Source: Elgaria multicarinata webbii (lineage: Eukaryota > Chordata > Lepidosauria > Squamata > Anguidae). From it: 64,000 nucleotides of DNA. The stretch covers positions 142,819,197-142,883,196 of the forward strand of contig NC_086173.1 in NCBI RefSeq assembly GCF_023053635.1. The letters run 5' to 3'. Positions 63,273-64,000 of this stretch are shown in pieces (positions within the stretch are counted from its first letter, which is position 1; every line of letters begins with the position of its first letter). Under the pieces are notes generated by a model. That model had not been told where the DNA came from, made no database searches, and saw only the letters and a program-made list of their open reading frames with translations. The translations under genes were made by a program, and so were the position numbers.

Positions 63273-64000
63273 ATGATGAAAGAAATCTTCATCCTATGGC
63301 TAACTATTAAATCTGATCTACATTTTAGAAAGAGAAATATATTGGTCCCATATTTTAGACAGTGAGTTTTCAAATTAAGATACTAAATTTTTTACTTAAT
63401 TATTTTATTTTATTTTAGAAAGGATACTCACTTTTCCAATGAAGGCCTCAGTTGGCAGAAGTGTTCTGGCTGGCTTTCTGTGCAAGCCAGAACTAATGAT
63501 GCTATTCTCTTTGCTGCTGACCCAATAAACACAATTCCCCAAGAGTAAGGGAGATTAAATCTAACATCTTTGACACAATGCTTTTTTCACCAGAAGTAAA
63601 GGGGAACATTCGGCAGCCCTGGCTAAAGTCAACCAATTCTTTTCAACGAAATAGCCTTTTCAAATACAATTTCACTGCTGCCAAAATGGGATAACACTTC
63701 TCAAGTAAGTATTAGATGTCACACTGAAAGAAAAGTGTACTCCAATTCCAAATACATTACTACAGCCCATCTATTTCAAAAGAATTTATATCTAATCAAG
63801 TGACTAACAATATAGTCAGATTACAAGAACAGTTTGGTTCAATTTTTGCCATGCTTTTGTAAATCATGTGTAAATTCTAAGAATCTCAAGATTAAGAAAA
63901 TGTTGACCTTCACACTTAGTCACTCCCAAAAATTGTAACTAATTACTGTGGGTATCTAACTGAAGATATTGACGGGGGGCTTCACTGTTTTGAAATCAAT

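Larger units (their letters stand above)
57297..64000. other. QRICH1 first intron, open at window end
   Basis: Upstream of the start-codon exon. It holds L2 tails, a rearranged CR1, a repeat tail and a foldback element. I see no CpG-rich promoter, so the first exon is probably outside the window. Confidence 0.55.

Overview
This window is vertebrate nuclear DNA, most likely from a squamate reptile (lizard or snake). Two multi-exon genes lie on the minus strand. The background carries CR1 and L2 LINEs, tRNA-headed SINEs, hAT- and Harbinger-like non-autonomous DNA transposons and many microsatellites. The lineage is inferred from the repeats and protein similarity, not from a database search. 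I recognised no retrovirus, LTR element, Polinton, CRISPR array or bacterial-type operon.

Gene 1 (472-26368, minus) is a complete IMPDH2, inosine-5'-monophosphate dehydrogenase 2. Its 14 coding exons join with correct phases into 1545 bp (514 aa plus stop). Catalytic Cys331, Asp274 and the Arg429-Tyr430 flap are present. Exon 1 lies in a CpG- and GC-box-rich promoter region (about 26.1-26.8 kb). The likely poly(A) signal is at 225-230.

Gene 2 (31884-57275, minus) is the complete coding part of QRICH1. Nine coding exons join into 2325 bp (774 aa plus stop). It has a conserved N-terminus, a long glutamine-rich centre mostly in one 1020-bp exon, and a C-terminal domain (DUF3504) related to the ZMYM proteins and descended from a Crypton tyrosine recombinase. 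The non-coding first exon and promoter are not seen and probably lie beyond 64000. QRICH1 then IMPDH2, in tandem on one strand, is the order I know from human 3p21.31. The two genes are not known to share a pathway: IMPDH2 makes guanine nucleotides and QRICH1 is a nuclear stress-response regulator.

The interval 26.4-31.9 kb is intergenic plus QRICH1 3' UTR and holds a nested L2. Introns hold the other repeats. The best defined is a 735-bp GC-rich hAT-like element (34155-34889) with a perfect 8-bp target duplication, inserted in an L2. It carries two copies of a unit centred on a 119-bp near-perfect palindrome. Others are a 140-bp whole-length palindromic Harbinger-type element, a 49-bp hAT remnant, a 333-bp foldback element, and a displaced 56-bp duplicate of a LINE reverse-transcriptase motif. 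I did not find a previously undescribed gene system. The notable items are structural.
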